A DNA stretch of 64,000 nt from Nonlabens sp. YIK11 (GCF_001413925.1 NZ_LBMJ01000001.1:1776001-1840000); one strand, 5' to 3'. Positions 1 through 8,272 are shown, counted from the stretch's first letter. Notes: generated by a model from the sequence alone, not told the origin. Made by a program: numbers and translations.

Positions 1-379
1 TCACCATGGTCTGGTAGTTCAATAGCGCTTCCAGACGACCTTGAGCAATCTCTGCCTGGTAAGGCGTGTAAGCCGTATACCAGCCCGGATTTTCAAGAAT
101 ATTTCTTTGAATCACCGCTGGAGTTATACCAGCATTGTAACCTAGACCTATGTAGGATCTATATTGTTTGTTTTTATTCCCTAAAGTGTTGATATGGGAC
201 AAAAATTCATACTCACTCATCGCGTCATCCAGCTGCAATTCCTTCTGGAGCCTGATGCCTGCTGGTATGGTTTCATGGATTAACTGATCAATATCTTCTA
301 CACCTATTTTTTCCAGCATTTCTGGAAGGTCTGAGCGGCGTGGTCCAATGTGTCTGAGTGCAAAGCGGTCTGTATTCAT
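1..379 (-). CDS. gcvP: Glycine dehydrogenase (P protein of the glycine cleavage system), N-terminal part
   Basis: Only the first 126 codons lie in the window; the gene continues past the left edge. The translation begins [13 protein letters not shown], and the RHIGP motif followed by [33 protein letters not shown] is diagnostic of the P protein. This PLP enzyme decarboxylates glycine and passes the aminomethyl group to the lipoyl H protein. The ATG at 377-379 is the natural start because the RHIGP motif sits near residue 9, as in the family. The gene is divergent from the UbiA-like gene. PLP-lysine and catalytic regions are outside the window, so integrity cannot be judged. Confidence 0.95.
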   Translation of the reverse strand, partial: MNTDRFALRHIGPRRSDLPEMLEKIGVEDIDQLIHETIPAGIRLQKELQLDDAMSEYEFLSHINTLGNKNKQYRSYIGLGYNAGITPAVIQRNILENPGWYTAYTPYQAEIAQGRLEALLNYQTMV

Positions 380-409
380 AGTACTTAGGTGGTCTATTTT
401 AAGAGAACA

Positions 410-417
410 CAAAAGTA
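410..417 (-). promoter_or_regulatory. Candidate -7 element of gcvP
   Basis: The minus strand reads TACTTTTG, an exact match to the Bacteroidota -7 consensus TAnnTTTG, 30 nt upstream of the gcvP start. I see no convincing -33 TTG at the right spacing. Confidence 0.35.
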
Positions 418-505
418 GTCGATTAAGCCATGGAAACTAACAGCTTGACGTGGTCTGAATCAATGATTTTTCAACGGTTTATGGCAAGTTGTTAACGATC
501 CCTAC

Positions 506-513
506 TACCTTTG
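506..513 (+). promoter_or_regulatory. Candidate -7 element of the UbiA-like gene
   Basis: TACCTTTG matches TAnnTTTG exactly and ends only 5 nt before the ATG at 519. If it is used, the transcript would be leaderless or nearly so. No clear -33 box was found. Confidence 0.35.
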
Positions 514-518
514 ATTAA

Positions 519-1346
519 ATGATAGCGGCAAAACATTTTTTGGACTTTTATATCAAGAGCAGCTTGCATGTAAGCTTGTGCTATATGGCCTTTTATGCGG
601 TAGTATCTGCGCATGCTGGGTTCACGCCTGGTTGGATGGAGCTCACCGCTATAGGTACAGCAACTTTAGTAGGTTACAATGTTGCCAAATACATCCATTT
701 GCTTAACGTGAAGTTTCCATACCACTATGCTATAAAATTATTGACTTTTTTATGCGCTTTGGTAGCGAGTATCACGGTAATTGAGTTAGGAATGCGCGCT
801 TTTGCTCTTTTTGCCTTTTGTACGATACTCACCAGTTTGTATGCATTACCTGAATTGCTGGGAAAAAGCTTCCGAGAAATACCGATTTTGAAATTGATTA
901 CCATCGGTGCTTCATGGTCTATTCTAGCGGTTCTTTTGCCTTATGTCATTAAAACCGATTCTATGGAAGAATTATTAATCGTGATCAAAAACGAGGGAAT
1001 TTATGGAAGACTCATCCAGTACTCACTTTTTGTGATAGCCCTGTGTATCCCTTTTGAGATAAGAGATCTTAAATACGACTCACCTAAACTGCGCACATTG
1101 CCACAGCTGGTAGGGTCTCAAAATTCTGAAATTATTGGACTGATGCTTATCGCCATATGTGCCCTGCTAGAATATTTGATGACACCAGGATTCAATATCC
1201 AAAGCATCATCACATATATCATTCTAGGCATAACGGCCATGGCAATTATAGGCTCTGATAAAGTTAAATCTGATTATTATGCCAGTTTTTTTGTAGAAGC
1301 AATACCGGCGTTGTGGTTGTTACTGGTTTTAATAAACAGTAACTAG
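519..1346 (+). CDS. UbiA-like integral membrane protein
   Basis: 275 residues, mostly hydrophobic, with about eight predicted membrane segments. The C-terminal half contains EIRDLKYDSPKLRTLPQLVG, which resembles the second aspartate-rich loop of UbiA prenyltransferases (DxxD-type motif followed by a T-L-P-x-x-x-G segment). The first aspartate motif (NDxxD) is not evident; the corresponding region reads GYNVAKYIH. It may therefore be a divergent or non-catalytic family member, and I would not name a substrate. It is convergent with the anti-sigma gene, overlapping it by 4 nt. The start is the first ATG after the in-frame stop. Confidence 0.65.
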   Translation: MIAAKHFLDFYIKSSLHVSLCYMAFYAVVSAHAGFTPGWMELTAIGTATLVGYNVAKYIHLLNVKFPYHYAIKLLTFLCALVASITVIELGMRAFALFAFCTILTSLYALPELLGKSFREIPILKLITIGASWSILAVLLPYVIKTDSMEELLIVIKNEGIYGRLIQYSLFVIALCIPFEIRDLKYDSPKLRTLPQLVGSQNSEIIGLMLIAICALLEYLMTPGFNIQSIITYIILGITAMAIIGSDKVKSDYYASFFVEAIPALWLLLVLINSN

Positions 1347-1591
1347 TTATTGACGTGCTCTTTTAAGCGCTCCTTGATCGATTGTTTTTGCTCATCAGAC
1401 AATTTGACCCATTTCAAGTTTTTCATTTTACTGGAAAACTTATCGTTGTTTTTGTGAAACTTACGACATCCAGGACAATGGCTTTTGTGCAAATTAAGAC
1501 GGAATCTTTCCTTAGGGTTAAGATCCTTATACTGGTCACGAGTACTAAGCACGTGCGCGTCTTCACATTTTATAAATATCCTGCTACTCAT
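1343..1591 (-). CDS. Small zinc-finger (zf-HC2-like) anti-sigma factor
   Basis: 82 residues, soluble, with no membrane segment. It carries KCEDAHVLSTRDQ followed by LNLHKSHCPGCRKF, i.e. the conserved Cys then H-x3-C-x2-C arrangement of zinc-binding anti-sigma domains. Its ATG follows directly on the stop codon of the ECF sigma gene upstream, so translation is probably coupled. Known members of this family bind and hold the cognate ECF sigma, often redox-sensitively; that the present one does so is inferred from the motif and the pairing. Confidence 0.8.
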   Translation of the reverse strand: MSSRIFIKCEDAHVLSTRDQYKDLNPKERFRLNLHKSHCPGCRKFHKNNDKFSSKMKNLKWVKLSDEQKQSIKERLKEHVNN

Positions 1592-2158
1592 TTAGTTATC
1601 ATCATTAAACCACTTGTCCTTAAGACAATCCATTAACTGTACTCTTGCGCGGTGCAATATTACCCATAAATTTGACGGCGTGATATCATGTTCCTTACAG
1701 ATCGTTTCTGTTTCCAGATTATCGATAGATTTCTGGACAAATATCGTGGCATAACGTTCTGGTAGTGAATCGATGCACGCATTAAGCGCCTCGCCCAGTT
1801 CGCGTTGTTCAATTTCATCTTCTACTGTAGGATTGCGCATATCACCTACACGTTCTTCCAGCCAGTCGCCTTCTTGATCGCTTGTGGCAAGATAGCTCAC
1901 TCGTACTTCGGCTTTTCCTTTCTTGCTGTTTTGCTTTCTATATTGATCAATAATCTTGCGCTTGAGAATGGAAACCAACCAGGTGCGTTCTGTACTGTTA
2001 CCTTGGAATCGGTGTGCGCTTTTTAAACCAGCCAGAAAAGTTTCAGACACCAGATCTTCGGCAAGAGCAGCATCGTTTACTCTGGTAATGGTATAATTGA
2101 ATAAGTAGTCCGCGTAGCGATCTACCCATTTATCTGGAACTAATTTTACTTCTGGCAT
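1592..2158 (-). CDS. RNA polymerase ECF-type sigma-70 factor
   Basis: 188 residues. Region 2 covers about residues 10-80, with AEDLVSETFLAGLKSAHRFQGNSTERTW split across the 2.1-2.4 segment and the LxxxLKRKIIDQYRK helix after it. Region 4 covers about 120-180, with SLPERYATIFVQKSIDN and the helix-turn-helix CKEHDITPSNLWVILHRARVQLMDCL. No sigma region 3 is present, as expected for ECF factors. It is cotranscribed with the zf-HC2 anti-sigma gene that starts at the next base. The regulon and inducing signal cannot be read from the sequence. Confidence 0.9.
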   Translation of the reverse strand: MPEVKLVPDKWVDRYADYLFNYTITRVNDAALAEDLVSETFLAGLKSAHRFQGNSTERTWLVSILKRKIIDQYRKQNSKKGKAEVRVSYLATSDQEGDWLEERVGDMRNPTVEDEIEQRELGEALNACIDSLPERYATIFVQKSIDNLETETICKEHDITPSNLWVILHRARVQLMDCLKDKWFNDDN

Positions 2159-2335
2159 CTTTATCTATTCAGAATTCAAAGTCATGAATTCAGATTTATT
2201 TCAATTCGTCAAACCTACCTTCTGGAGAGAAACGCTTGATATATTCCCAAAGTTAAGCCTCAAAAGCTCTCTAGGCACTATATGGACTCTTAACAAAATC
2301 AAAAACCAATCGTTAATCCGAACTTATTTCAATTA

Positions 2336-4393
2336 TCACGCTACCAATCCAGCTCTTTTAAGCAAAGCGTCTATTTTAGGTTCGCTTCCGCGAAAGCGGG
2401 TATACAACAACATTGGGTTCTCTGTTCCACCTTTTGATAAAACGTTCTCCTTAAAGCTAGAGGCAATTTCCCTATTGAAAATACCTCTTTCCTTGAACAG
2501 TTCAAAAGCATCTGCATCGAGAACTTCTGCCCATTTATAGGAGTAATATCCAGCGCTGTAACCACCTTGAAAAATGTGGGCAAAAGCGGTACTCATACAG
2601 CTACTTTCCACATCTGGATATAAATCTGTCTGGTCAAAAGTTTTCATTTCATGAAGTTTTACATCATCAATCTCACGTGGATCGATACCATGCCAACTCA
2701 TGTCCAGCATCCCAAAGGATAGCTGTCGCAGCGTTTGCAACCCTTGATGGAAACTAGCTGCATTCTTTATCTTTTCAATGTACTCTGCTGGAATTACTTC
2801 GTCCGTTTCATAATGACGGGCAAAAAGTTCTAGCGCTTCTTTCTCATAACACCAGTTCTCAAGAATCTGACTGGGCAGTTCCACAAAATCCCAAAATACT
2901 GATGTGCCCGATAGGCTGCGGTAAGTGGTATTTGCAAGCATGCCGTGCAGCGCATGTCCAAATTCATGAAAAAGTGTGGTCACCTCATTAAAGGTGAGTA
3001 ACGATGGTTTAGTAGCAGTAGGCTTAGTGAAATTACAAACGATGGAAATGTGTGGACGGCTGTTCACACCATTTTCAATGTATTGATCTTTGAATGAGGT
3101 CATCCAGGCGCCATTTCTTTTTCCCTTACGCGGGAAAAAATCGGCATAGAAGATAGAATTCAATGAGCCGTCTTCATTTTTGACCTCATAAGTCATCACG
3201 TCCTTGTGATAGGTGTCTATGTTATCAGTTTTGTGAAATGTCAATCCATACAGACGATTTGCCACTTCAAAGGCGCCGTCGATGACATTTTCCAATTTAA
3301 AATAGGGTTTGAGAAGTTCGTCATCAAGATTGAAGTGTGATTTCTTGAGTTTTTCAGAGAAATAGGCGGCATCCCATTTTTGCAACTCTTTAATGGGTTC
3401 CATTTGGTTATCACGCAGGTATTCAACCGCAAAATCAGTAAGTTCATCAAATTCCTTTCTTGCTGCGGGCTTGGCTTTTTTGAGTAATTCCTCAGAGAAT
3501 TTGCGCACCTTTTTAGGCGTCATCGCCATGCGTTCTTCCAATACAAAGTGCGCGTGAGTTTTGTAGCCTAGCAAATTAGCTCTTTCAAATCGCAAGTTGG
3601 CTATTTCCAGCACATTCTCTTGATTGCTATGCTTACCTTGATAAGCTCTAGCTCCAAAAGCTTTGGACATCGTTTCACGCAGTTCACGGTTATCTGCATA
3701 AGTCATGAAAGGAATGTAGCTGGGATAATCCAGCGTGAATACATAACCTTCCTTGTCACGGCTTTTTGCCTCTTCTGCAGCGGCTTCTAGCGCTGTTTCT
3801 GGTAGACCGGCAAGGTCGTCCTTGTTGGTGATGTGTAATTCAAATTCTTGGGTTGCTGCGAGTACGTTCTCTCCAAAACCTAGAGAAAGTTGCGCCAGTT
3901 TTGCATCGATTTCACGCAATCGCTCTTTTTTGTTTTCGGCAAGATTGGCACCATTACGGGAAAATCGTTTGTATTGTTTTTCCAGCAAAGTCAATTGTTC
4001 TGGGTCCAGTGCTAGTTCATCGCGTTGATCATAAACGGCTTTTACCCTGGCAAACAATTCTTTATTTAAAGTCACATCGTTACCAAATTTTGAAAGCTGC
4101 GGACTCACCTCACGGGCAATTCGCTGTATTTCGTCATTGGTCTCTGCGCTGTTGAGGTTGAAAAATATAGAACTGATGCGGCTCAGTTGATCGCCGCTTC
4201 GGTCCAGTGCCTCGATGGTATTTGCAAAGGTGGCCGGTTGACTGTTACTGGTGATGGTGTCAATTTCTGACTGTGCTAATGAGATCGCTTTCGCGAAAGC
4301 GGACTCAAAATGAGCCTCTTCAATCACGGCAAACGGTGCCGTTTGAAAAGGCGTTTCAAACGTCTGTAATAGGGGATTGTTTTCTTTACTCAT
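2336..4393 (-). CDS. dcp: M3 family zinc metallopeptidase (peptidyl-dipeptidase Dcp / oligopeptidase A type)
   Basis: 685 residues, the usual length for the M3A family. The zinc motif HEFGH lies near residue 475 in FHEFGHALHGML, with the third zinc ligand Glu expected in the following ENWCYE segment. Downstream FQGGYSAGYYSYKWAEVLDADAF matches the family's substrate-binding Gly/Tyr-rich loop. There is no signal peptide, so it probably acts in the cytoplasm on oligopeptides left by larger proteases. Two copies of the dispersed palindrome fall in the reading frame: one near residue 32 (read as AFAKA) and a one-mismatch copy near the C terminus (read as RFRGS). Neither touches the catalytic core. 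Dcp and PrlC cannot be separated by eye with certainty. Confidence 0.93.
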   Translation of the reverse strand: MSKENNPLLQTFETPFQTAPFAVIEEAHFESAFAKAISLAQSEIDTITSNSQPATFANTIEALDRSGDQLSRISSIFFNLNSAETNDEIQRIAREVSPQLSKFGNDVTLNKELFARVKAVYDQRDELALDPEQLTLLEKQYKRFSRNGANLAENKKERLREIDAKLAQLSLGFGENVLAATQEFELHITNKDDLAGLPETALEAAAEEAKSRDKEGYVFTLDYPSYIPFMTYADNRELRETMSKAFGARAYQGKHSNQENVLEIANLRFERANLLGYKTHAHFVLEERMAMTPKKVRKFSEELLKKAKPAARKEFDELTDFAVEYLRDNQMEPIKELQKWDAAYFSEKLKKSHFNLDDELLKPYFKLENVIDGAFEVANRLYGLTFHKTDNIDTYHKDVMTYEVKNEDGSLNSIFYADFFPRKGKRNGAWMTSFKDQYIENGVNSRPHISIVCNFTKPTATKPSLLTFNEVTTLFHEFGHALHGMLANTTYRSLSGTSVFWDFVELPSQILENWCYEKEALELFARHYETDEVIPAEYIEKIKNAASFHQGLQTLRQLSFGMLDMSWHGIDPREIDDVKLHEMKTFDQTDLYPDVESSCMSTAFAHIFQGGYSAGYYSYKWAEVLDADAFELFKERGIFNREIASSFKENVLSKGGTENPMLLYTRFRGSEPKIDALLKRAGLVA
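2383..2398. repeat. Dispersed 16-bp palindrome, variant copy (1 mismatch)
   Basis: CGCTTCCGCGAAAGCG, inside the 3' end of the M3 peptidase gene. Confidence 0.85.
4286..4301. repeat. Dispersed 16-bp palindrome, exact copy
   Basis: CGCTTTCGCGAAAGCG inside the 5' part of the M3 peptidase gene, read as AFAKA on the minus strand. Confidence 0.95.
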
Positions 4394-4467
4394 GGTCGTA
4401 AAAGTACGAGCCAGAGGTCTAAGGTTTTATAGGGATTTGTTAAATACTTTCACATTTTTTGGCAATT

Positions 4468-4707
4468 TTAAAGGATAAAATGACCATATGCGAAAAATAC
4501 TACACCTGACACCGCATGAATCCAACCTAAATAATTGATATCCTTTGTGGTAAACTGGCGATTGATAATGATGGACATGATGATATGAACGGCACCAACC
4601 GTCAAGAAATGCCACTTTACAAAGTGATGTAATTGTAATTCATAGATCAACCAGATCACCGTCAAACCTATCACGATAATCGAGCTGTATAGAAAAGGTT
4701 TACTCAT
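4468..4707 (-). CDS. Small integral membrane protein of unknown function
   Basis: 79 residues with three hydrophobic segments: about 5-22, 33-50 and 60-78. No motif that I recognise. Its ATG overlaps the stop codon of purE upstream (8-nt overlap), so it is very likely translated as the second gene of a purE operon. The link to purine synthesis is positional only. A homologous-family search would be needed to name it. Confidence 0.7.
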   Translation of the reverse strand: MSKPFLYSSIIVIGLTVIWLIYELQLHHFVKWHFLTVGAVHIIMSIIINRQFTTKDINYLGWIHAVSGVVFFAYGHFIL

Positions 4708-5194
4708 AAGAACGCATCTGCGCTGCAGCGTCAGTCACCTTTTTCTTCAAAGTTTCCTTATAGTCCACAATGCGATCGCGGATTTCTTCTTGCGTAGCGC
4801 CTAAGATTTGGGCCGCTAGAATACCTGCGTTTTTGGCACCGTTAAGCGCTACGGTCGCGACGGGAACGCCGCCAGGCATTTGCAAAATGGAAAGAACACT
4901 ATCCCAACCATCTATGGAGTTACTAGACTTAACAGGAACACCTATGACTGGTAATGGAGACAGGCTGGCCACCATTCCAGGCAAGTGTGCTGCACCGCCA
5001 GCACCTGCGATGATAACGGCAATGCCGCGATTGTGGGCATTTTTACCAAAATCAAACATTTTTTCTGGCGTGCGATGGGCACTGACCACATCGACAACCG
5101 TTTCTATCTGTAACTCTTTAAGGACGTCAATGGCGTCCTGCATCACTGGCAGGTCGCTCGTTGATCCCATGATAATGGCAACTTTCTGATTCAT
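4700..5194 (-). CDS. purE: N5-carboxyaminoimidazole ribonucleotide mutase, class I PurE
   Basis: 164 residues. The start MNQKVAIIMGSTSDLPVMQDA gives the characteristic GSxSD phosphate-binding loop at residues 10-14, followed by SAHRTPEKM and AGAGGAAHLPGMVAS, all PurE hallmarks. The enzyme moves the carboxylate of N5-CAIR to C4 in purine synthesis. I chose the ATG at 5192-5194 rather than the upstream in-frame start, because 24 extra residues without homology would otherwise precede the fold. purK is not adjacent in this window. A small membrane protein gene overlaps its 3' end. Confidence 0.96.
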   Translation of the reverse strand: MNQKVAIIMGSTSDLPVMQDAIDVLKELQIETVVDVVSAHRTPEKMFDFGKNAHNRGIAVIIAGAGGAAHLPGMVASLSPLPVIGVPVKSSNSIDGWDSVLSILQMPGGVPVATVALNGAKNAGILAAQILGATQEEIRDRIVDYKETLKKKVTDAAAQMRSYE

Positions 5195-5320
5195 ATGACA
5201 AAAATAGTATTTTACTAGGTTACCACAGCAGATTTGAGCTCGCCCCAAGTTAAGGCAGATTAACATTGTGCCAACAGTGTATGGAACAGTTGTGGATTAA
5301 CTTTATAAAAAATATTAATA

Positions 5321-5851
5321 ATGATCAAGAACGTAATTTTAGGAATGCTCGCCATTGCAGCAGTTTCCTGTAAATCAAATGCACAAGACAAGCCAGCGGA
5401 AGAAACCGCAATGGCGTCCAATGAACAACAGGATTATAAAGTATCCAAAACTGAGGCTCAATGGGAAGCTATATTAACTCCAGAAGAGTTTGAAGTCTTG
5501 CGTAAAGCAGGAACTGAGCGACCCTTTACTAGTCCACTAAATGATGAAACCAGTCCAGGAACCTTAATTTGTGCAGCTTGTTATGCGCCACTATATGATA
5601 ATGCGCATAAATTTAAATCAGGTACAGGATGGCCTAGTTATGACCGCGCGATAGACGGTGCTATTGTTCTAGACAGTGATATGAAAATAGGGTACAAAAG
5701 AGATGAAGCTAAATGTGCTACCTGTGGTAGTCACTTAGGTCATATTTTTAATGATGGACCTCAAGAAACCACTGGAAAGAGACATTGTATCAATGGTGTG
5801 GCTTTGGATTTTGTGCCAGAAGGACAACCACTACCAGAACTTAGAAAATAA
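5321..5851 (+). CDS. msrB: Peptide-methionine (R)-S-oxide reductase MsrB, lipoprotein form
   Basis: 176 residues. The N terminus MIKNVILGMLAIAAVSCKSN is a lipoprotein signal with a Cys at residue 17, so the enzyme is probably anchored in the cell envelope. The MsrB domain (about 45-170) has two CxxC zinc pairs (CAAC and CATC), the GTGWPSYD substrate motif, GSHLGHIFNDGP, and the catalytic Cys in RHCING. It reduces methionine-R-sulfoxide in proteins, here likely exported ones. It is followed after 9 nt by a second, cytosolic msrB, so the two form a compartment-split pair in one operon. The sequence does not show how the envelope enzyme is re-reduced. Confidence 0.95.
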   Translation: MIKNVILGMLAIAAVSCKSNAQDKPAEETAMASNEQQDYKVSKTEAQWEAILTPEEFEVLRKAGTERPFTSPLNDETSPGTLICAACYAPLYDNAHKFKSGTGWPSYDRAIDGAIVLDSDMKIGYKRDEAKCATCGSHLGHIFNDGPQETTGKRHCINGVALDFVPEGQPLPELRK

Positions 5852-5860
5852 TCAATAACG

Positions 5861-6235
5861 ATGACTGAAGAAGAATATAAAAGCAAATTGACGCCAGAGC
5901 AATATCATGTTTTACGTGAGAAAGGTACTGAGCGTCCTTTTACTGGAGAATACAATACTCATTACGAAAACGGTGTTTATAGTTGTGCTGCGTGTGGTAA
6001 CGAACTATATAAATCTGAAGCCAAATTTGACAGCGGTTGCGGCTGGCCATCATTTGATGATGAGATAGAAGGAGCTATTGAACGTAAACGCGATACCACT
6101 CACGGCATGATACGTACGGAAATCTTATGCGCCAACTGTGGTAGCCATTTGGGTCATGTTTTTAACGATGGACCGACAAATACTGGAATCAGACATTGTG
6201 TGAATAGCTTGAGTCTGGACTTTGAGAAGAAGTAA
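5861..6235 (+). CDS. msrB: Peptide-methionine (R)-S-oxide reductase MsrB, cytoplasmic form
   Basis: 124 residues and no signal peptide. It has zinc pairs CAAC and CANC, the SGCGWPSFD motif, GSHLGHVFNDGP and the catalytic Cys in RHCVNS. The domain is close in sequence to the lipoprotein MsrB just upstream, suggesting tandem duplication followed by loss or gain of a signal peptide. It repairs oxidised methionines in cytosolic proteins with thioredoxin. It is the last gene before a terminator-like hairpin at 6267-6297. Confidence 0.95.
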   Translation: MTEEEYKSKLTPEQYHVLREKGTERPFTGEYNTHYENGVYSCAACGNELYKSEAKFDSGCGWPSFDDEIEGAIERKRDTTHGMIRTEILCANCGSHLGHVFNDGPTNTGIRHCVNSLSLDFEKK

Positions 6236-6266
6236 TCAAACTAAAGCCTAAGCTGAAATCAAATTT

Positions 6267-6297
6267 AAAAGTCTCAATTCGTCGGGGCTTTTTTTGT
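6267..6297 (+). terminator. Probable intrinsic terminator after the msrB pair
   Basis: AAAAGTCT pairs (with two or three G-U pairs) with GGGCTTTT across a short loop and runs into a T tract. The stem is weak but well placed, about 30 nt after the stop codon. The gap 6236-6545 also holds one copy of the CTCGACTG-type repeat and a candidate promoter for the next gene. Confidence 0.55.
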
Positions 6298-6406
6298 TAC
6301 AATTAGGAATGTTATGAATTACGTGATTCCTTTTTCCAGCGGCAGCGTTGCACTGAGTTCTTTGAAGTGTTGAGAAAAGCAATTCGTTCTGAGCATGGAT
6401 TGTAAT

Positions 6407-6442
6407 TCAAACCATATCTCGACTGTCGCTCGATACTGGTTT
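6407..6442 (+). repeat. 36-bp direct repeat, left copy, flanking the 6546 gene
   Basis: Begins TCAAACCATATCTCGACTG. It differs from the right copy at 6978-7013 by one base (T/C in the middle). The centre TCTCGACTGTCGCTCG is of the kind that recurs between genes in Bacteroidota genomes (from memory, not checked). Confidence 0.9.
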
Positions 6443-6493
6443 TTAAGCACTGACGTCCCAAATTGTTTTTAGCTAGTCGATAAATTGAATCTT

Positions 6494-6501
6494 TATATTT
6501 G
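6494..6501 (+). promoter_or_regulatory. Candidate -7 element for the 6546 gene
   Basis: TATATTTG, an exact TAnnTTTG match 45 nt before the proposed TTG start. The -33 box is not obvious at normal spacing. Confidence 0.4.
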
Positions 6502-6545
6502 TCTTAACCATCGCACAACAACCATCAGAACTTAAATCAAACTGT

Positions 6546-6947
6546 TTGAAAAACACCATATTCAATAACGACAATTCTCAAAACGTATTGAATTGTTTGA
6601 TTAAAAATGGATATTATCGTGGTTCAGTAAACATTAGAAGTTTTTATTTAAAGGAGCCAAAATTCCCTTCGAATTTCATGATTGTCGGAACATCAAAAGA
6701 CGAAAAATCATTCGAATTGTCAGTCAAACTCGATTGGTTATTCCCTGTTGGATCATATACTTTGTTTCTAATCTGGCTTGCGATTTCTGTTCTCATGCTA
6801 ATAATTACTCATTGGCAAGGCGCTACTATTGTCTTAATATTTGGGTTTTTATCGTTAATAATTTTTAGACTTAAAGCTCGATCCATAATCAAAAAATTTA
6901 CGGACGCATTCTTGGCAATGGAAAAAAGACAAGAGACCAATTACTAG
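6546..6947 (+). CDS. Hypothetical membrane protein between direct repeats
   Basis: 133 residues, with two adjacent hydrophobic segments at about 64-82 and 87-106 and a basic C-terminal helix. I do not recognise the family. The only early start is TTG at 6546; the first ATG would remove a third of the protein. The gene is more AT-rich than its neighbours. It lies between two near-identical 36-bp direct repeats with an inverted partial copy just beyond, so it looks like an inserted cassette. Expression is plausible given a perfect TAnnTTTG upstream, but the start is uncertain. Confidence 0.55.
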   Translation: MKNTIFNNDNSQNVLNCLIKNGYYRGSVNIRSFYLKEPKFPSNFMIVGTSKDEKSFELSVKLDWLFPVGSYTLFLIWLAISVLMLIITHWQGATIVLIFGFLSLIIFRLKARSIIKKFTDAFLAMEKRQETNY

Positions 6948-6977
6948 CTTTGCTAAAGTTTTAGTAAGCAGGACTAC

Positions 6978-7013
6978 TCAAACCATATCTCGACTGCCGC
7001 TCGATACTGGTTT
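6978..7013 (+). repeat. 36-bp direct repeat, right copy
   Basis: Same 36 bp as 6407-6442 with one change. It lies 30 nt after the stop of the 6546 gene. Confidence 0.9.
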
Positions 7014-7046
7014 ATTAAATTTTTAATAATTCGATGATAGCCGGTT

Positions 7047-7062
7047 CGAGCGACAGTCGAGA
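7047..7062 (-). repeat. Inverted partial copy of the repeat core
   Basis: CGAGCGACAGTCGAGA is the exact reverse complement of the core at 6417-6432. With the copy at 6978 it could form a large stem-loop between the 6546 gene and the convergent helicase gene. Confidence 0.8.
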
Positions 7063-7112
7063 ACGAGCGGATATATAACTACCCATGTAATAAACCAAGG
7101 CTGAAAACTAAA

Positions 7113-8249
7113 TCAAGAATTCCACTCTGGTAAATCTTCCATCCAGACTTTCATCTTGGTCTTTTTCTGGATGACTCGCATGTGGTGTGCTTCGTCTGGA
7201 GTGACTAGCGAGATGACCGTTCCTGGGTTTTCTGCGCGGCCGGTTCTTCCAATGCGGTGGATATAATCCTTAGGGGATCTAGGCAATTCGTAATTGATGA
7301 CGTATGGTAAGAACTCTATATCAATACCACGAGAAAGCAAATCGGTAGTGACCAGGCAGCGCACCTCGCTATCAGCATCTTTGAATTCGTTGAGGTGTGA
7401 TTGTCTTGTTCCTTGAGCTTTTTTACCGTGAATTGCCTTAGAAGTAATACCGTTTGTGTTGAGTTTGTCGTTGACGTGTTCTACTTGATAGGTAGAGGAG
7501 CAGAATATCAACACTTGCTGCATCTCGTGCTTCTCAATTAGATGTCTTAATAAAACTCCTTTCTTTTCTTCGGTGACTCGATATCCCAATTGTTTGATGT
7601 TGGAAAGATCCTCTTCAGGAACTTGAACATCGATGACTACTGGATTCTGAAGCAGGTTCTCTTTTATTTCTGTGACCTGATTGCAAAGTGTCGCAGAGAA
7701 TAATAAGGTTTGCTTTTGTGTAGGAAGCCTATTAAAAATAAGATCCATTTCTGCTTGAAATCCAGCAGACAGCATTTTGTCTGCCTCATCCAACACAAGT
7801 ATTTTAGTCTTGGCAATCTTCACCGCATTCTTCTCGATCAATTCCAATAAACGTCCTGGAGTAGCCACCAGAATGTCTACCGTATTCATCTTCATCATTT
7901 GCGGGTTGATGCTCACACCACCATAAACCGCCATCGTGATCAATGGGTTTTTCAAAGCTTTTGAAAATAAAATGATCGTCTCACTTACCTGTACGGCAAG
8001 CTCGCGAGTAGGCACCATCACCAGCGCTTGAATCTCTCTGTTTTCTGATCGCTTATTCTGTAAGCGGTCGAGTAGTGGCAGCACGTAGGCTAGAGTCTTT
8101 CCAGAACCTGTTTTGGCAATTCCCATCACGTCCTTTCCTTCCAGAATAGGCGTGATGGCCTGTTCTTGAATAGGAGTTGGACTGGCAAATTGGTTTTTCT
8201 CCAGTTGGCTTAGTAACGCACTGGAAAGCTTGAGATCTTGGAAAGTCAT
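7113..8249 (-). CDS. DEAD-box ATP-dependent RNA helicase
   Basis: 378 residues from the ATG at 8247-8249, which starts MTFQDLKLSSALLSQL like the Q-motif region of other members. An ATG six codons upstream is less likely. Motifs seen in order: TGSGKT (I), PTRELA (Ia), TPGR (Ib), DEAD (II), SAT (III), RGID (V) and HRIGRTGR (VI). It unwinds short RNA duplexes, typically in ribosome assembly, RNA decay or cold adaptation. It is shorter than RhlE or CsdA because it lacks the basic C-terminal tail, so the exact subfamily is left open. It stands alone, with an exact TACCTTTG element just upstream. Confidence 0.95.
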   Translation of the reverse strand: MTFQDLKLSSALLSQLEKNQFASPTPIQEQAITPILEGKDVMGIAKTGSGKTLAYVLPLLDRLQNKRSENREIQALVMVPTRELAVQVSETIILFSKALKNPLITMAVYGGVSINPQMMKMNTVDILVATPGRLLELIEKNAVKIAKTKILVLDEADKMLSAGFQAEMDLIFNRLPTQKQTLLFSATLCNQVTEIKENLLQNPVVIDVQVPEEDLSNIKQLGYRVTEEKKGVLLRHLIEKHEMQQVLIFCSSTYQVEHVNDKLNTNGITSKAIHGKKAQGTRQSHLNEFKDADSEVRCLVTTDLLSRGIDIEFLPYVINYELPRSPKDYIHRIGRTGRAENPGTVISLVTPDEAHHMRVIQKKTKMKVWMEDLPEWNS

Positions 8250-8264
8250 AATAAGGTAAAGCTG

Positions 8265-8272
8265 CAAAGGTA
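8265..8272 (-). promoter_or_regulatory. Candidate -7 element of the DEAD-box helicase gene
   Basis: The minus strand reads TACCTTTG, 15 nt upstream of the helicase ATG. It is an exact match to TAnnTTTG; the -33 box is not clear. Confidence 0.4.

Noticed and set aside
7033..7066. GGTTCGAGC segment as part of a tRNA T arm
   Set aside because: No acceptor stem, anticodon arm or CCA-compatible end around it; it belongs to the inverted repeat. No tRNA or rRNA gene was found in the window.
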